From: Fremontodendron californicum
Taxonomy: Eukaryota > Streptophyta > Magnoliopsida > Malvales > Malvaceae
Reading direction: 5' to 3'
Length of the DNA stretch: 64,000 nt
Assembly: GCA_030761205.1 (NCBI GenBank)
Contig: JAULJL010000021.1
Span: forward strand, 12,691,160 to 12,755,159
In this document: positions 1-12,113 of the stretch, one piece after another
How the letters are laid out: each line of letters starts with the position of its first letter
Position numbering within the stretch: position 1 is the stretch's first letter
Translations under genes and position numbers: made by a program
Notes under the pieces: generated by a model
Databases searched by the model: none
The model's input: the letters and a program-made list of their open reading frames with translations, nothing else
What the model was told of the DNA's origin: nothing

Positions 1-530
1 TATTCCTTCAACTCCGGTTCCAAAATTGGACCTTCCAATATCTGTAGTTATTGATCTTATTCCATTTGGGACTTCCAAATTCGTCTGATTTGATCGTTTA
101 CGCCCTTTTCCCCAAATTTTTCGGATTAGGTATTCTCCTATACTAAATTTCCGCAACCCCTCTTCCGAACTCTATATCTTTCGTTGTAGACCTCGGATTA
201 TCAAAATTCTTTCGCCATTGTTCAATTCGACTTCGAATCTTGATTTTGACTAGGAGTTGACTTTTTTAGTAGTTGATTTTTTGGGGTTGACTTTTTTTGA
301 GTTCACTTTTTTCGAGTTGTGCTGACCTCCGAAACAAAGTCTTGGGGACCTATCTATGGAATGGTGAAAGTCTCTTTGTGTTCCTGGAAGTTGAAAAGGA
401 GAATTTGCCTGGTTTAGGGGAGGTTCGGATAAAATTAGGTGTCTACAGACGCACAACTCATTATGAGAATGGAGGCACGAATAGGGACAGGGAAATGGGG
501 ATAGAGGATTTGGATTCTTTTTTAATCTAA
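1..530 (+). other. Unplaced fragment, possibly the 3' end of a long LTR
   Basis: T-rich sequence with repeated GTTGACTTTTTT-like phrases (about 245-310), followed by AGGTGTCTACA ending near 447. I associate both with the 3' part of long plant Gypsy LTRs, and the rest would lie left of the window. A 77-codon open frame at 297-530 has no recognisable domain. No target-site duplication can be tested because the left end is missing, so this is a weak assignment. Confidence 0.3.
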
Positions 531-532
531 AA

Positions 533-720
533 AGGGTTTATCTGTTATTGATTACATTAAACTATTCGATTTGCGGTAGGATATCGTTTACCCTTAAATA
601 TCGATTTGTAGCCTTTAAAAGTATTCCAAATTTGCATCCAACTAAATTTATCAACGACTGCTAAAAATTATAGAAATTTATCATTTCAACGTAACGTAAA
701 ATGTTCACATGACAAAAATT
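533..720 (+). repeat. Dispersed repeat, segment shared with 54545-54715
   Basis: This stretch matches 54545-54715 nearly base for base over about 170 bp. Shared phrases include TAGGATATCGTTTACCC and AATTTGCATCCAACTAAAT. It lies just upstream of the tandem array here and just upstream of an inverted copy of the same repeat at 55 kb, so it belongs to one dispersed family. No coding potential is seen. Confidence 0.75.
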
Positions 721-1049
721 TTAATTCAAAAATACAAACAGGTTTATCTATTTTTTCATGTGAACGTGTTCAAGCTAATTTTTTTTTTATTATAATCTCT
801 TTTTTTTTTTTTTTTAATATTTATACAAAATCAAATAGGGATAAAGATTGATTAAAATAATTATTATTAGTTTTACCTAAATCCCAAGTCAAAAGTTTCT
901 GACTCTACCATTTAATTAAACGTGATTGGTGCAGTCTAAAGGATCCCACATAATGCAACTCTTGCTCCATTAACAAATTATAAACCTGGAGGAATGAGGG
1001 AGACTATAAGACTTTTTCTCAATGTGTTCCAATCTTTTAATATTAAAGC
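721..1049. other. AT-rich leader of the dispersed repeat
   Basis: Contains poly-T runs and a block at about 890-990 (AAAAGTTTCTGACTCTACCA, then GTGATTGGTGCAGTC). The same block recurs at 62640-62720 on the plus strand and at about 57130-57260 on the minus strand. No gene is seen. Confidence 0.6.
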
Positions 1050-4000
1050 TAGTGACCGTGTTCCAAGTGCAAGGATCAATCAATGTTTTATTGCTTTTCA
1101 CCTTCATCAAAACAAATTAAAGCAAAGCAATATCATCAGTGTTATTTTCACATTAACGTGTGATTTTGTATGGTGTTGAATATTATGATTTTTTTAATAT
1201 TAAATATCGAATTTTTTTAATATTAAAAAGATAAAAAAAAAAAAAGTTAAAATTTGCAAATTTTAAAAATCGAACCCAATTTTACGATTAAACGTCGAAT
1301 TTGATAACTCTATTATCATACTTATTTGGGTTGTTAAATAGTTGAGATTGAGTGTAAAACCTTATAAATTTGTAACCACCTTTGGACCCTCCTCACTCTC
1401 CTCAAGACTATGATTGATGCAATTCAAAAGGAGTAAAATTCTACCCCATATTGGAAGCATGACCCCGTATTAATCCAAGTGCACCACCCCTTGCTTTTCA
1501 CAAAAATATATCGAAGGAGACCAAGAAATTTTAAGTCAAGAAAGCTAATGAATGTGTTATTTGGACAAAGCAAGAATCAATTAAAACCTTCTTGGTTTTC
1601 ACCTGCATTAAATCAAAGCAAAGCAATCACTAGTCTTATTTCCACATTAACGGGTGATTTTGTATGGTGTCGAACACTATGATTTTTTTTAATATTAAAC
1701 AGATCGAAAAGCTTAAAAGAGATCGAAAGATGAAATTTGCAAATTTTAAAAATTGAACCCAATTTTACGGTTAAACGTCGAATTTGATAACTCTATTATC
1801 CTACTTAGATAGGTTGTTAAATAGTTGAGATTGGGTGTAAAACCTTATAAATTTGAAACCTCCTTTTCTTTATCGGAAGCATGACCCGTATTAATCCAAG
1901 TGCACCACCCACTGCTTTTCACAAATTTATATGAAAGGGGACTAAGAAATTTTAAGTCTCAAAAGCTAATGACTGTGTTATTTGGACAAAGCAAGAATCA
2001 ATCAAAGCCTTCTTGCTTTTCACCTCCATCAAATCAAAGCAATCACTAGTCTTATTTTCACATTAACATGTGATTTTGCATGGTGTCGAACACAATGATT
2101 TTTTTTTTTTTTCAATGCGTTCCAGTCTTTGAATATTAAATGTCGAATTTTCTTAATACTAAAAAGACCAAAAAGCTTAAGAGAGATCGAGAAAGGTGAA
2201 ATTTCGAAATTTTAAAAATCGAACCCAATTTTACGGTTAAACGTTGAATTTTAAGTCAAAAAAGCTAATGACCATGTTATTTGGACAAAGCAAGAATAAA
2301 TCAAAGCTTTCTTGCTTTTCACATACATAAAATCAAAGCAACCACTAGTGTTATTTTCACATTAATATGTGATTTTGTATGGTGTAGAACACTATGATCT
2401 TTTTTGAATATTGAATGTCGAATTTTTTTAATATTGAAAAGACCAAAAAGCTTAAAAGAGATTGAGAAATGTGAAATTTGCAAATTTTAAAAATTGAACC
2501 AAATTTTACTGTTAAACGTTGAATTTTAAGTCAGAAAAACTAATGACCGTGTTATTTGGACAAAGCAAGAATCAATCAAAGCCTTCTTGCTTTTCACATG
2601 CATCAAATCATATCAAAGCAACCACTAGTGTTATTTCCACATTAACGTCTGATTTTGTATGGTATCGAACACTATGATTTTTTTTTTATATATATTAAAT
2701 GTCGAATTTTTATAATACTAAAAAGACCAAAAAGCTTAAGAGAGATCGAGAAAGGTGAAATTTGCAAATTTTAAAAATCGAACCCAATTTTACAGTTAAA
2801 TGTCGAATTTTAAGTCAGAAAAGTTAATGACCATGTGATTTGGACAATGATAGAATCAATCAAAGCCTTCTTGCTTCTCATTTACATCAAATAAAATCAA
2901 AGCAATCACTAGTGTTATTTTCACATTAATGTTTGATTTTGTATGGTGTCGAACACTATTATCATTTTGAATATTAAATGTCGAATTTGTTTAATACTAA
3001 AAAGACCAAAAGGTAAAGAGAGATCAAGAAAGATGAAATTTGCAAAATTTAAAAATCGACTCCAATTTTACGGTTAAACATCGAATTTTAAGTCAAAAAA
3101 GCTAACGACCTTGTTATTTGGACAAAGCAAGAATCAATAAAGCCTTCTTGGTTTTCACTTGCATCAAATCAAATCAAAGCTACCATTAGTGTTATTTCCA
3201 CATTAACGTGTGATTTTGTATGGTGTCGAAAACTATGATCTTTTTTGAATATTAAATGTCAAATTTTTTAATACTAAAAAGACCAAAAAGCTTAAGAGAG
3301 ATCGAGAAAGGTGAAATTTGTAAATTTTAAAATTGAACCCAATTTTACGATTAAACGTCGAATTTTAAGTCTAAAAAGCTAATAACCATGTTATTTGGAC
3401 AAAACAAGAATCAATCAAAGCCTTCTTGCTTTTCACCTGTATCAAATCAAATCAAAGTTACCACTAGTGTTATTTCCACATTAACATGCAATTTCTTATG
3501 GTTTCGAATACTATGGTCTTTTTTGAATATTAAATGTCGAATGCTTTTAATACTAAAAAGAGAAAAAAGCTTAATAGAGATCGAGAAATGTTCAATTTAA
3601 AGATTTTAAAAATCGAATCCAATTTTACGGTTAAACGTCGAATTTTAAGTCAAAAAAACTAATGACCATGTTTTTTGGAGAAAGCAAGAATCGATCAAAG
3701 CCTTCTTGCTTTTCACCTGCATCAAATCAAATCAAAGCAACCACTAGTGTTATTTACACATTAACGCGTGATTTTGTATGGTATCGAACACTATGATCTT
3801 TTTTGAATATTAAATGTCGAATTTTTTTAATGCTAAAAAGACCAAAAAACTTGAGAGAGACTGAGAAAGGTGAAAGTAGCAAATTTTAAAAATCGAACCC
3901 AATTTTACTGTTAAACGTCGAATTTTGAGTCAGAAAAGCTAATGACCGTGTTATTTGGACAAAGCAAGAATCAATCAAAACCTTCTTGCTGCATCAAATC

Positions 4001-4610
4001 AAATCAAAGCAACCATTAATGTTATTTCCACATTAAAGTGTGATTGTGTATGGTGTCAAATACTACGATCATTTTTTAATATTAAATGTCAAAATTTTTT
4101 AATACTAAAAAGACCAAAAAGCTTTAGAGAGATCGAAAAAAGTGAAATTTGTAAATTTTAAAAATCAAATACAATTTTATAGTTAAATGTCGAATTTTAA
4201 GTCGGAAAAGCTAATGACTTTGTTATTTGGACAAATCAAGAATCAACCAAAGCCTTCTTGCTTTTCACCTGCATCAAATCAAAGCAACCACTAGTGTTAT
4301 TTCCACATTAACGTTTGATTTTGTATGGTGTCGAACAGTATGATCTTTTTTAAATATTAAATGTATTTTTAATACTAAAAAGACCAAAAAGCTTAAGAGA
4401 GATCGAGAAAGGTGAAATTTGGAAATATTAAAAATTGAACCCAGTTTTACGATTAAACGTCGAATTTTAGGTCAGAAAAACTAATGACCGTGTTTTTTGG
4501 ACAAAGGAAGAATCAATCAAAGCCTTTTTTTTTTCTTTTCATCTATGTCAAATCAAAACAACCGCTAGTGTTATTTCCACATTAATGTTTGTATGGTGTC
4601 GACAAACACT
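1050..4610 (+). repeat. Tandem array of a roughly 270-300-bp unit, about 11-12 copies
   Basis: The marker phrase GTTATTTGGACAAAGCAAG and its variants recurs at 1556, 1977, 2276, 2551, 2835, 3113, 3390, 3670, 3950, 4222 and 4492. Spacing is 270-299 bp after a first longer step of 421 bp. Each unit also carries CTAGTGTTATTTCCACATTA, TGTATGGTGTCGAACAC, and usually AAGCTT before GAGAGATCGAGAAAGG. A diverged first copy starts near 1050. Short open frames within it are broken by stops and do not line up between units, so the array is not coding. The unit is an internal segment of a larger dispersed repeat that occurs singly elsewhere in the window. Confidence 0.93.
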
Positions 4611-5130
4611 ACGGTCTTCTTCTCAGTGCGTTTTAGTCTTTTAATATTAATCGTCAAAATTTTAATACGAAAAAACCAAATCTTAAAGAAAATAATAATA
4701 ATAAAAAGATAGGATTTGTAACTTTTGGAATCGAACCCAATCTTGCAGTTAAACGTCGAATTTGACAATTTTATTGTCATACTTAGATAGGTCGTTAAAT
4801 AGTTGAAATTGGGTGTAAAACTTTATAAATTTGTATCCACTTTTTTAAGGTAAGCCAAATTAAAGTATTTATTACCTAAAGAGGGTATTTTAATTTTTTT
4901 TTCCCCTTTTCCATGAGGCACTTTTATGTTACATCATCATCTTGTGTCCCCTAGATTAAATTGCCAACATGGCAGCTGACTAGCCGAGTTCATCATTTTA
5001 TTTAATTTCCTTTTATTTAATTTATTTTTATGATTTTAACCAAAAAATGTGTGGAAATTAGAAAAGGAAAAAAGAAAGTTAAAAGAAAAAAAAAACAAAA
5101 AAAAAACAAAAAAGAACTCAATTGGCACAT
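4611..5130 (+). repeat. 3' part of the dispersed repeat that borders the array
   Basis: Matches 57690-57920 plus 58660-58740 plus 60260-60450, and also 63590-63965. Shared phrases are AATTAAAGTATTTATTACC, GCAGCTGA..GTTCATCATTTTAT and AACTCAATTGGCACAT. It shows the structure of the unexpanded repeat: the tandem unit followed by this flank. Non-coding. Confidence 0.8.
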
Positions 5131-7053
5131 TGATAATTTTGACACGGGAAGAGTGGCATGATGCTTACATGGCTTAAATCATTTAAATAAAAAAAAATTT
5201 TGAAATGCAAATAATTAAAGATATATTTATCACACATGTTACAAGTTTCATACGGCTAACACGTTTAAAATAAATCAATTTAAAGTCAAAATATATTCAC
5301 ATAATTTTACTGTTTTAAATTATTTATTTATTTAATTTAAGACTATTAAAATTTTAACCATCGATTAACTTTCATGTATATTAGACCTGTCAATAGGGTG
5401 GGTCGGATCAATTTCGGGTCGTGTCAATTTTGGTTGGATCAATTCGAATCTTAAAATTTTTAGGTTATTTTCGAGTTCGGATCGTTTCGAATTCAGGTCA
5501 CTTTGGATTCGGATCATTTCGGTTTTGGGTCATTTTGGGTTCAGGTCATAGAGGTTTGATACTCGATTATTTGGATTCGTGTTATTCGGGTTTGATACTC
5601 GGGTTATTAATTTTAAAATCAAATCAAATTAAATTTAAGTAAATTATTTGATCGAGTCAGATTTAATTAGAATTTTATTGAAATTTTGAACAATTATCTT
5701 GAAATCTTTGACAATTAATTTTAATTATGGTAATAATACAAAAAACTTATAAAAAATACAATAAATTTACTGTTTATCCAATCCAACGGTTTGATTTAAA
5801 ACAAAGATATTAAGATTGATTTACAACCGATTAATCAAAATTTTAATTTCTAATACCCTAACACTATATATAATAACACCAAACTTCTTTTTCATTTTCT
5901 AATTATTTTCCATGACCATTGTCTCCTGCATAATGCATACTTTATCATACTCAAAAATAATAATTACAAGTTATAAAATTAAAATAAATTAATAATTTAT
6001 GTTATAGTTATTATTTTTATTAAATTAATATTGTTAAAATAAAATTATACTTAATTTAAGTTTGGATCATTTTGGGTTAATTATTCAGGTTAATTCGAAA
6101 TCAGATTCATTTCGAGTTCAAGTCAATTCGAACTCGGGTCAATTTGGATTCATATTCCGGTTGGGTTGAGTTCAAGTTGTTGACTTTTCTAATCAAATAG
6201 GATTGGATCGAATTTAAATTTGGGTGAATTAATCCAATTTTTCGAATTTAAATCAGAATTGATATATCTAATATGTATTCATCCTTTTGAAGGGAAAAAG
6301 TTTTGTTTTTATTTTTTTATTTTCAAGATGCACAGATCACCACGTGGGTTTCTTGAAAAGCTTGACTTTAATATTGTTTATTATTACTTACTTTCCCTTT
6401 TCTGTTTTCTGTTAATTCATTCATCTATATTAAAGTGAAAGAAAATGCTTTTAAAAAAAGCAACAAAGGATTTCTTCTCCACAAATTAATCTACAGAAAA
6501 TTAGTAATTCTTATCCGAACACAATGATTAAAAATCATCCTACATTTCTTGCTAACTTCTTCTAGCCTATCCATTTTTATGTGGAGATAGTATCTTTCTT
6601 TTATTTTATTTTGAAAGAGAGGTATTACTTGAAATATTTAGTTTTTATCCCTAATCTTTAAAACTGGTCAAAATTTGCATCCACTAAATATCAACAACAG
6701 TTAAAATCAATGGGAATTTTTTTTTTTTGATAATTAAGGTTGTCACCTTATGAACATAGTGTAAATGTCCACTTGGCATGAATCTCAATTCAAAAAACCA
6801 AGTGGGTTGAGTGGTTATTTGGGTTTGCTGAGTGGGTTAGAATTAATTTATATGTTTTTGTTGGATTTTGAGTTAGAATTTTTTACTGTTGATTATTTGA
6901 TTGGTGATTGTAATTTTTTATAATTAGTAGATAATTTTTGTCATCCGTAAATGTAGACAAGTTAGTGTTAAATCATGTTAAAATTTTTTATGGGAAAAAT
7001 TTATTATTCTATTACGTTTCCACTTGCTTAAATGAATATTGATTCGAGGTTTA
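5131..7053. other. AT-rich intergenic spacer
   Basis: No gene is seen. It holds a diverged repeat at about 5382-6270 with many GGGTC/GGATC phrases, listed separately. The rest is AT-rich sequence with poly-T runs. Short open frames here have no recognisable domain. Confidence 0.6.
5382..6270. mobile_element. Possible hAT-like relic, TAGACCTGTCAAT ends
   Basis: The left end TAGACCTGTCAAT and the right end ATTGATATATCTA are loosely inverted. Between them lie degenerate repeats of GGTTCGGATC..TTTCGG type near both ends and an AT-rich core. The flanking octamers resemble each other only partly. A similar composition recurs at about 60950-61170. The class assignment is an inference from end structure. 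Confidence 0.35.
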
Positions 7054-7446
7054 GGCTTCGTTTAGCATTGCTTCTGGCACAGCTTTTGAGGTCAAAAGCT
7101 GCTTTTCACCGTAAACGCAATGCTAAACAGATAAAAAAATTTGGCTTCTGCTGTTGAAACCATGGTTTGAAAAACCAAACCAAAAAGCCAAAAAAAATAT
7201 AACTTTTGGGCTTTAAAAGCTGACTTTTGGATAAAATGACTTTATTATCCTCACATCTCTACACTTTTATTATTTTAAACATATCTTTTTTTGACATTTC
7301 AATTTCCTACAACACTTTTTCACAGCAATGCTAAACACTTAAAAGTTTTTAAACCACACTTTTTCACCACACTTTATAAACACACTTTTTCCAACTCGAG
7401 CTTTTTCCAACCCAAGCTTTTTCCAACAACAATGCTAAACTAGCCC
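7054..7446. mobile_element. Tourist-like MITE (PIF/Harbinger type)
   Basis: A 393-bp element with terminal inverted repeats GGCTTCGTTTAGCATTG on the left and CAATGCTAAACTAGCCC on the right. Both sides are flanked by the trinucleotide TTA (7051-7053 and 7447-7449), the expected 3-bp target duplication of PIF/Harbinger elements. The interior is AT-rich with no open frame. It is non-autonomous. Confidence 0.75.
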
Positions 7447-7449
7447 TTA

Positions 7450-9026
7450 GTTTAACATATGAAATTTTTTTATTCGTCAAAGCAGCTTATATTCCAAAAG
7501 TAATTTTGCTTTCAACAAACATAAAAAGAGACTAAGAAATTTTATGTCAAGGGAAGCTAGCATATTGCAGGCAATTCTTTCTTTTTGACATACTTATGGG
7601 ATGACTAATAAATTAAAAAACAAGTATCCAAACATTTGGTTTAGTAATTGATGTATGATCTCTCCATTTAAAAAAAAATTAAATTCAAATCTCCTTTCAA
7701 AAAATAATAATAATAAATTAGTCTATTTTGCAAGTGCAAGAATCAATAAAATTATCTAATCACAACAAAACATTATGTATAAATTTAATATTTTTAAGTG
7801 TAGTCTCCATATAAAATTTTGATAAATCATGCATAATTATGAATAGTGATTGATGGGTTGCAATGCAATAATTATAATTAACAAAATAATTGTGGTTGCA
7901 TTTGTTTAGGGTGTGGTTGTTTCTCTTAAGCCTTTTGGCTATGCTTCTACCCTTTTGTTGAGATTAGACCTGATCATATATTGGGAGGTCCACCAAGCTC
8001 ATGGACTTAGTTTTATTAGGATCGAGTATTGGATTTTATTTTTTAAGCATGGATTCCATCTGACTTCCATCATTATTTTATTAATAAAATATTTTTTATT
8101 TAATTTAATTTTAAAATATATTTTAAAATATTAATATTAAAAGAAGATGAAAAATTATTATAAAATAATAGAAATAATTATTATCAAAAGCTAAAAACGG
8201 TTGTAGCATGTTTTGAGTTAGACGTGATCATGGGTCGTCATACTAAGCCCGGTTGACTTGGTTTTCAAGACTGGGCATGATCCATCCATAAAAACTTGTT
8301 TAAGTTTGTTGCTATTCAAAATATTATTTAAAATGTTGGAATTCAATGTCGGGTCCTTCAATAATGGGTGGTACCCGACCCAAGGCAATATTCAATTACC
8401 AATGGGCAGTTTAACTCCTTCCTCCAAAAAGGCCAATTAACTGCCAAGACATATTCAAATATGTTTGAATATGAGCGATTAACAGAGGGAAGTGAATGCT
8501 TCACGTTTTGGCAAAATTAAAAAGAAAAACTTCCAAGAGGGAAGTTAATTATCTCTAAAAAATCAAAAGAACTTGGTCAAAAATCTTTGCAAACTACAAA
8601 GGGGATTTAGGTTGGGAAAACGTTGAGCGATTTTTTCTTTGTGATCTTGTTTTCAATCAGTAAATTAAGCTACTTTTTTTCAATCGATCCTATAAGTTTT
8701 ATATTTTGCATTTCTTATAAATTATACATGTTAATCATCATAAAATTATTTATATATTAATGTTTGAATATTTTTAAATGTTTTAAAATAAAACTAAACA
8801 AAAAAGCTTTATTCATAAAACAATATTTATGAAGGTATTTACAATATGAATTTTTGGTATGATGAAGCCCAATACTTGAAAAGTCGATGGTGTTTCTTGT
8901 GCGATGACCGTAATAACCGAGCGCACAATAACATTTGTTACATTCGTAATTGCAATAAACACGACATGATTGAAAATGCATTTGCAATCGCAATTTAAAT
9001 TCGAGTTTTTTTCGTCAATTTTGCAG
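7450..9026. other. AT-rich spacer with repeat fragments
   Basis: At 7480-7590 there is a short piece of the dispersed repeat (GAGACTAAGAAATTTTATGTC and CATATTGCAGGCAATTCTTT). At about 8820-9000 there is a relative of the small MITE family seen at 24764-24924 and 57488-57664, sharing AACATTTGTTAC and GATTGAAAATGCAT. At about 8340-8450 lies TACCCGACCC-type sequence of unknown origin. No intact gene is seen. Confidence 0.5.
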
Positions 9027-9142
9027 TGAAATCAAGAAGATGATTAAGAAAACTAAGGATGAGAAGAAGGCAAAGAAAGCTGAACTGATGGCCAAAACAT
9101 AGAAGAGACAAAGGCAAGGGTAATGTTCCAAAGGGAGGAAGT
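9027..9142 (+). pseudogene. RPL24: Ribosomal protein L24 (eL24) C-terminal pseudogene fragment
   Basis: The frame from 9028 reads EIKKMIKKTKDEKKAKKAEL, the lysine-rich C-terminal region typical of cytosolic large-subunit protein eL24. It then hits an in-frame TAG where the family has Gln. A single-base frame slip follows, after which GKGNVPKGG can still be read. The sequence just before is TTTTGCAG, which looks like a splice acceptor, so this may be a decayed genomic copy rather than a processed one. The N-terminal part is absent. It lies about 150 bp left of the MULE at 9296. It cannot encode a working ribosomal protein. Confidence 0.8.
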
Positions 9143-11195
9143 TACAATGGACTAACACATTATAGTATTGTGAAGGATGTGTTTGGCTAATAACAGTGTA
9201 GTCTGTTGTTAGAGTCCTGGAGCACTTTTCAAGCTAAAGAACATAACTATCTCCTAATTAATTAAAGTCTAAAAATGTTTTTATCATTTTGAATTGACAT
9301 AATGATAAATTTAGCCCTTAAACTATATTGATTGAGTCATTATAACCCTTAACCTTTTATTTGAATCAATATGACATTCAACCTTTTATTTTGCGCCAAT
9401 TGAATCTAATTTAAACGGAATCCATCTGAATTTTGTTAAATAACTAACTGATCATCATTTATATACACATGTCAATCCACATGTACATAAAAGGAGCGTT
9501 TTTTATGACATGGCATTTAAAATGTCATGTCATCTCATTAATTCAACAATTAAAATAAAAACCAGAATATTAGATTTAAAGGAAAGTAAACACCAAATCT
9601 TTACTTGATTCTTTCTTCATTCTGAAAACTAAATCTCTAAATTCCAAATTTTTACCTGCTCGATTAAAAGAGAAAAACCCAAATCACCAAATAAGATTTT
9701 GTCAATTGGATTCGAAATCCTAAAACCCGAATTAAAACCCACAAAAAAAATATGGAAAATCAGTTTAGGAAAAAAGAGAGAGTTGGGCGTAAGAGAAAGG
9801 GAGCACAGACATGGAGGAAGAGCAGGAGATCGTGAAAAAAGGAGTCTAAAATTTTTTTTGGAGATGGAGAGCTCGACAAGAAGAAAATGAGGGAGTTTGA
9901 CAGGAAAATCGATTTTAGGAGCTTGAGCAACAAAAAAAAAAAAAATGAAAGGGCATCAAAACAAAAAGGAAACAAAGGAGGGTTTCTCTGGTTATTTGGA
10001 TGCGGGAATAGAGCATAAATAAAGAGCAATATTTTTTTGTTTTTGTTTTGGGAAGAACACAACAAAGAAAGTAAAAAGCTCAAAAAAGAAAAAAGGTGAA
10101 TAGTATCGTGCTTTTGTTGTGTCTTCAGATATGTTATTTAAATTGTCTACTATTGCTTTTGCCTTATTAGGTTTTTGTCTCTTCAGGAAGGTTTGAAGAT
10201 TTGATTGCTTTGCTTTTACTTTTCAAGATGGGTTAGGTCTCTGAAGATATTATGTTTCTTAATTATTTCTGGGGTTTTTACTCTTTTTGGATTTAGGTTG
10301 TATGACATATTATATTTCTCAATAAATTGGTTGATTTAGTAAAAAGAAAAAATGAAAATTGTTATTTTTGTTGCAAAAAAAATTAAATTTTTAAATCTCA
10401 TATGTTTGCCCACACGATTCAAAGAAAACAACATAACAAGATTTCAAAAAATTTAATACCCACAAAAAAACCTAAGAAATCAAGAAAATTAACAGAGGAT
10501 TTGGAAAAAAAATTTATTTGGAATTTAAAGATTTTATTTTCTTTTGGCAACAAAAATAATAAGCTTTTACTATTTTAAATCTTTTAATTTTTATTTTATT
10601 TATATTTTTAAATTGTATGATAATGACATGTAAGCAGTTGATGCATATTTTCACATGAATTTTATCACATTTAACGGAATGTTAATAGATTCCGTTCAAC
10701 TTAGGTTAAATTAGTTAAAAATAAAAGATCGAGGCTTGAAATGACTCAAATAAAAGATGAGGGGCTAAATTGACCAGTATAATATAGTTTGAGGGAGAAA
10801 TTTATCATTATGCCTAGGGATGGTAAAACCCGAACCGACCGATGGATTTCGAACCGATCCGATCCGAATGGAGAGGTTTTTTTTTTTGAACAATGGATGC
10901 GGGGCGGGGCGGGGCGGGGCGGTTTTTTTTGTTTGAAAGGCGGGTATGGAGCAGTTGCAGTATTTACCTGATCCGCCCCGCCCCGACTAGTAAAATTACT
11001 ATTTTACCCTTCCCTAAAAACCTAACATGTTTACTTCTTCTCTATCTCTACAACTCCACCGCCGCTCCCTTTCCTTCTACTTTCCCTTTCCTTGTTCTCT
11101 AAAACATAACTTTCTCAAAGAAAAACAAATCTATTTGAATTGATTTTTGCTAATGATGCAAGTTTCTTAGAATTCTGATTGTTATATTCTGGTAG

Positions 11196-12113
11196 CTCCT
11201 CCAAAGGAAACTAATGGTTATCTTCGAGTTCGTTGCAATGGCGGTCTGAATCAGCAACGCAGTGCGGTTTGTCTCAACTTTTTGCCAAAAACTCTAGTCC
11301 AACGTATTATGTTAATCGGCTTCTTCCATGAAATTTAAATTGTGTACAAGCCAGCTTGAGTTGTTATGTTAATGTTTTGTTTTAGATTCTTAGTTTACGT
11401 AAAAAGGCTTATGAATCATTACCTAAGTCTAAAAAAGAGTTAGATTGTGGTGATACTGCTTCAATGGTGTATTTGAAATAAAATAGTAAGTTTACCTCTT
11501 TTGGTGTTTTAGATCTGTAATTAGGGATGGCAATGGAGCGGAGCGGGGGCGGATTTTGCAGTATCCGCCCCCGCCCCGCCATTGTACTGCTCCGCGCCCC
11601 GCCCCGCCCCGCTCCGCCATGGATGTTGAAATTTCAATACCACTACCACCTCCATGGATGTCGGTTACATCCATAACCGCCCCGCCCCGCTCCGCCCCAT
11701 TTGATATTTATTAATTATTTTTATTTTTTTCAAATAATAAAGCATTTTAAAAATAAATTAAATATAAACATAAAAATAATAAGTTTAATTATATTATTTT
11801 ATTATTCATTTAAAAGCTAAATATGTAAGGGTAAAATTGTAATTTCACTATTCGGGGCGGGGCGGTGCGGAGCAGGCAATTACCACAACTGCTCCATCCC
11901 CGCCTTTCAGACAAAAAAAACCGCCCCGCCCCGCCCCGCCTCCATTGTTCAAAAAAAAAAAAACCTCTCCATTCGGATCGGATCGGTTCGAAATCCATCG
12001 GTCGGATCGGGTTTTGCCATCCCTATCTGTAATGCGGTTCTTGCTGCACGAATTATGAATGCCACGCTCGTACTGCCTGAGTTGGATGCAAACTCCTTTT
12101 GGCATGATGACAG
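11196..12113 (+). pseudogene. Captured O-fucosyltransferase family gene fragment
   Basis: Exon A (about 11196-11266) follows an acceptor-like TCTGGTAG and reads ..TNGYLRVRCNGGLNQQRSA, then a GT donor. After a roughly 245-bp intron ending TTTTAG at 11512, exon B begins ICN (11513-11521), is broken by a 504-bp hAT, and resumes at 12034 as AVLAARIMNATLVLPELDAN..FWHDD, ending near 12113 at a GT. GGLNQ and ARIMNATLVLPELD are hallmark motifs of the plant O-fucosyltransferase (formerly DUF246) family, Golgi-type glycosyltransferases. Only about 55 codons are present, with no start and no C-terminal part, so it is a transduplicated fragment and not a gene. Intron retention means the capture was from genomic DNA, not mRNA. 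Confidence 0.85.
11522..12025. mobile_element. Nested 504-bp hAT of the TAGGGATGGCAA family
   Basis: TAGGGATGGCAATGG at the left end and TTGCCATCCCTA at the right. The target duplication TCTGTAAT is at 11514-11521 and 12026-12033. GC-rich subterminal blocks surround an AT-rich core; internal ATGGATGTCGGTTACATCC recurs in the elements at 13060 and 27180. It interrupts exon B of the captured fucosyltransferase fragment. It has the same ends and size as 27091-27596, so it is a standard non-autonomous copy. Confidence 0.9.

Noticed and set aside
297..530. A 77-codon gene near the left end
   Set aside because: No recognisable motif, T-rich repetitive upstream sequence, and likely LTR context.
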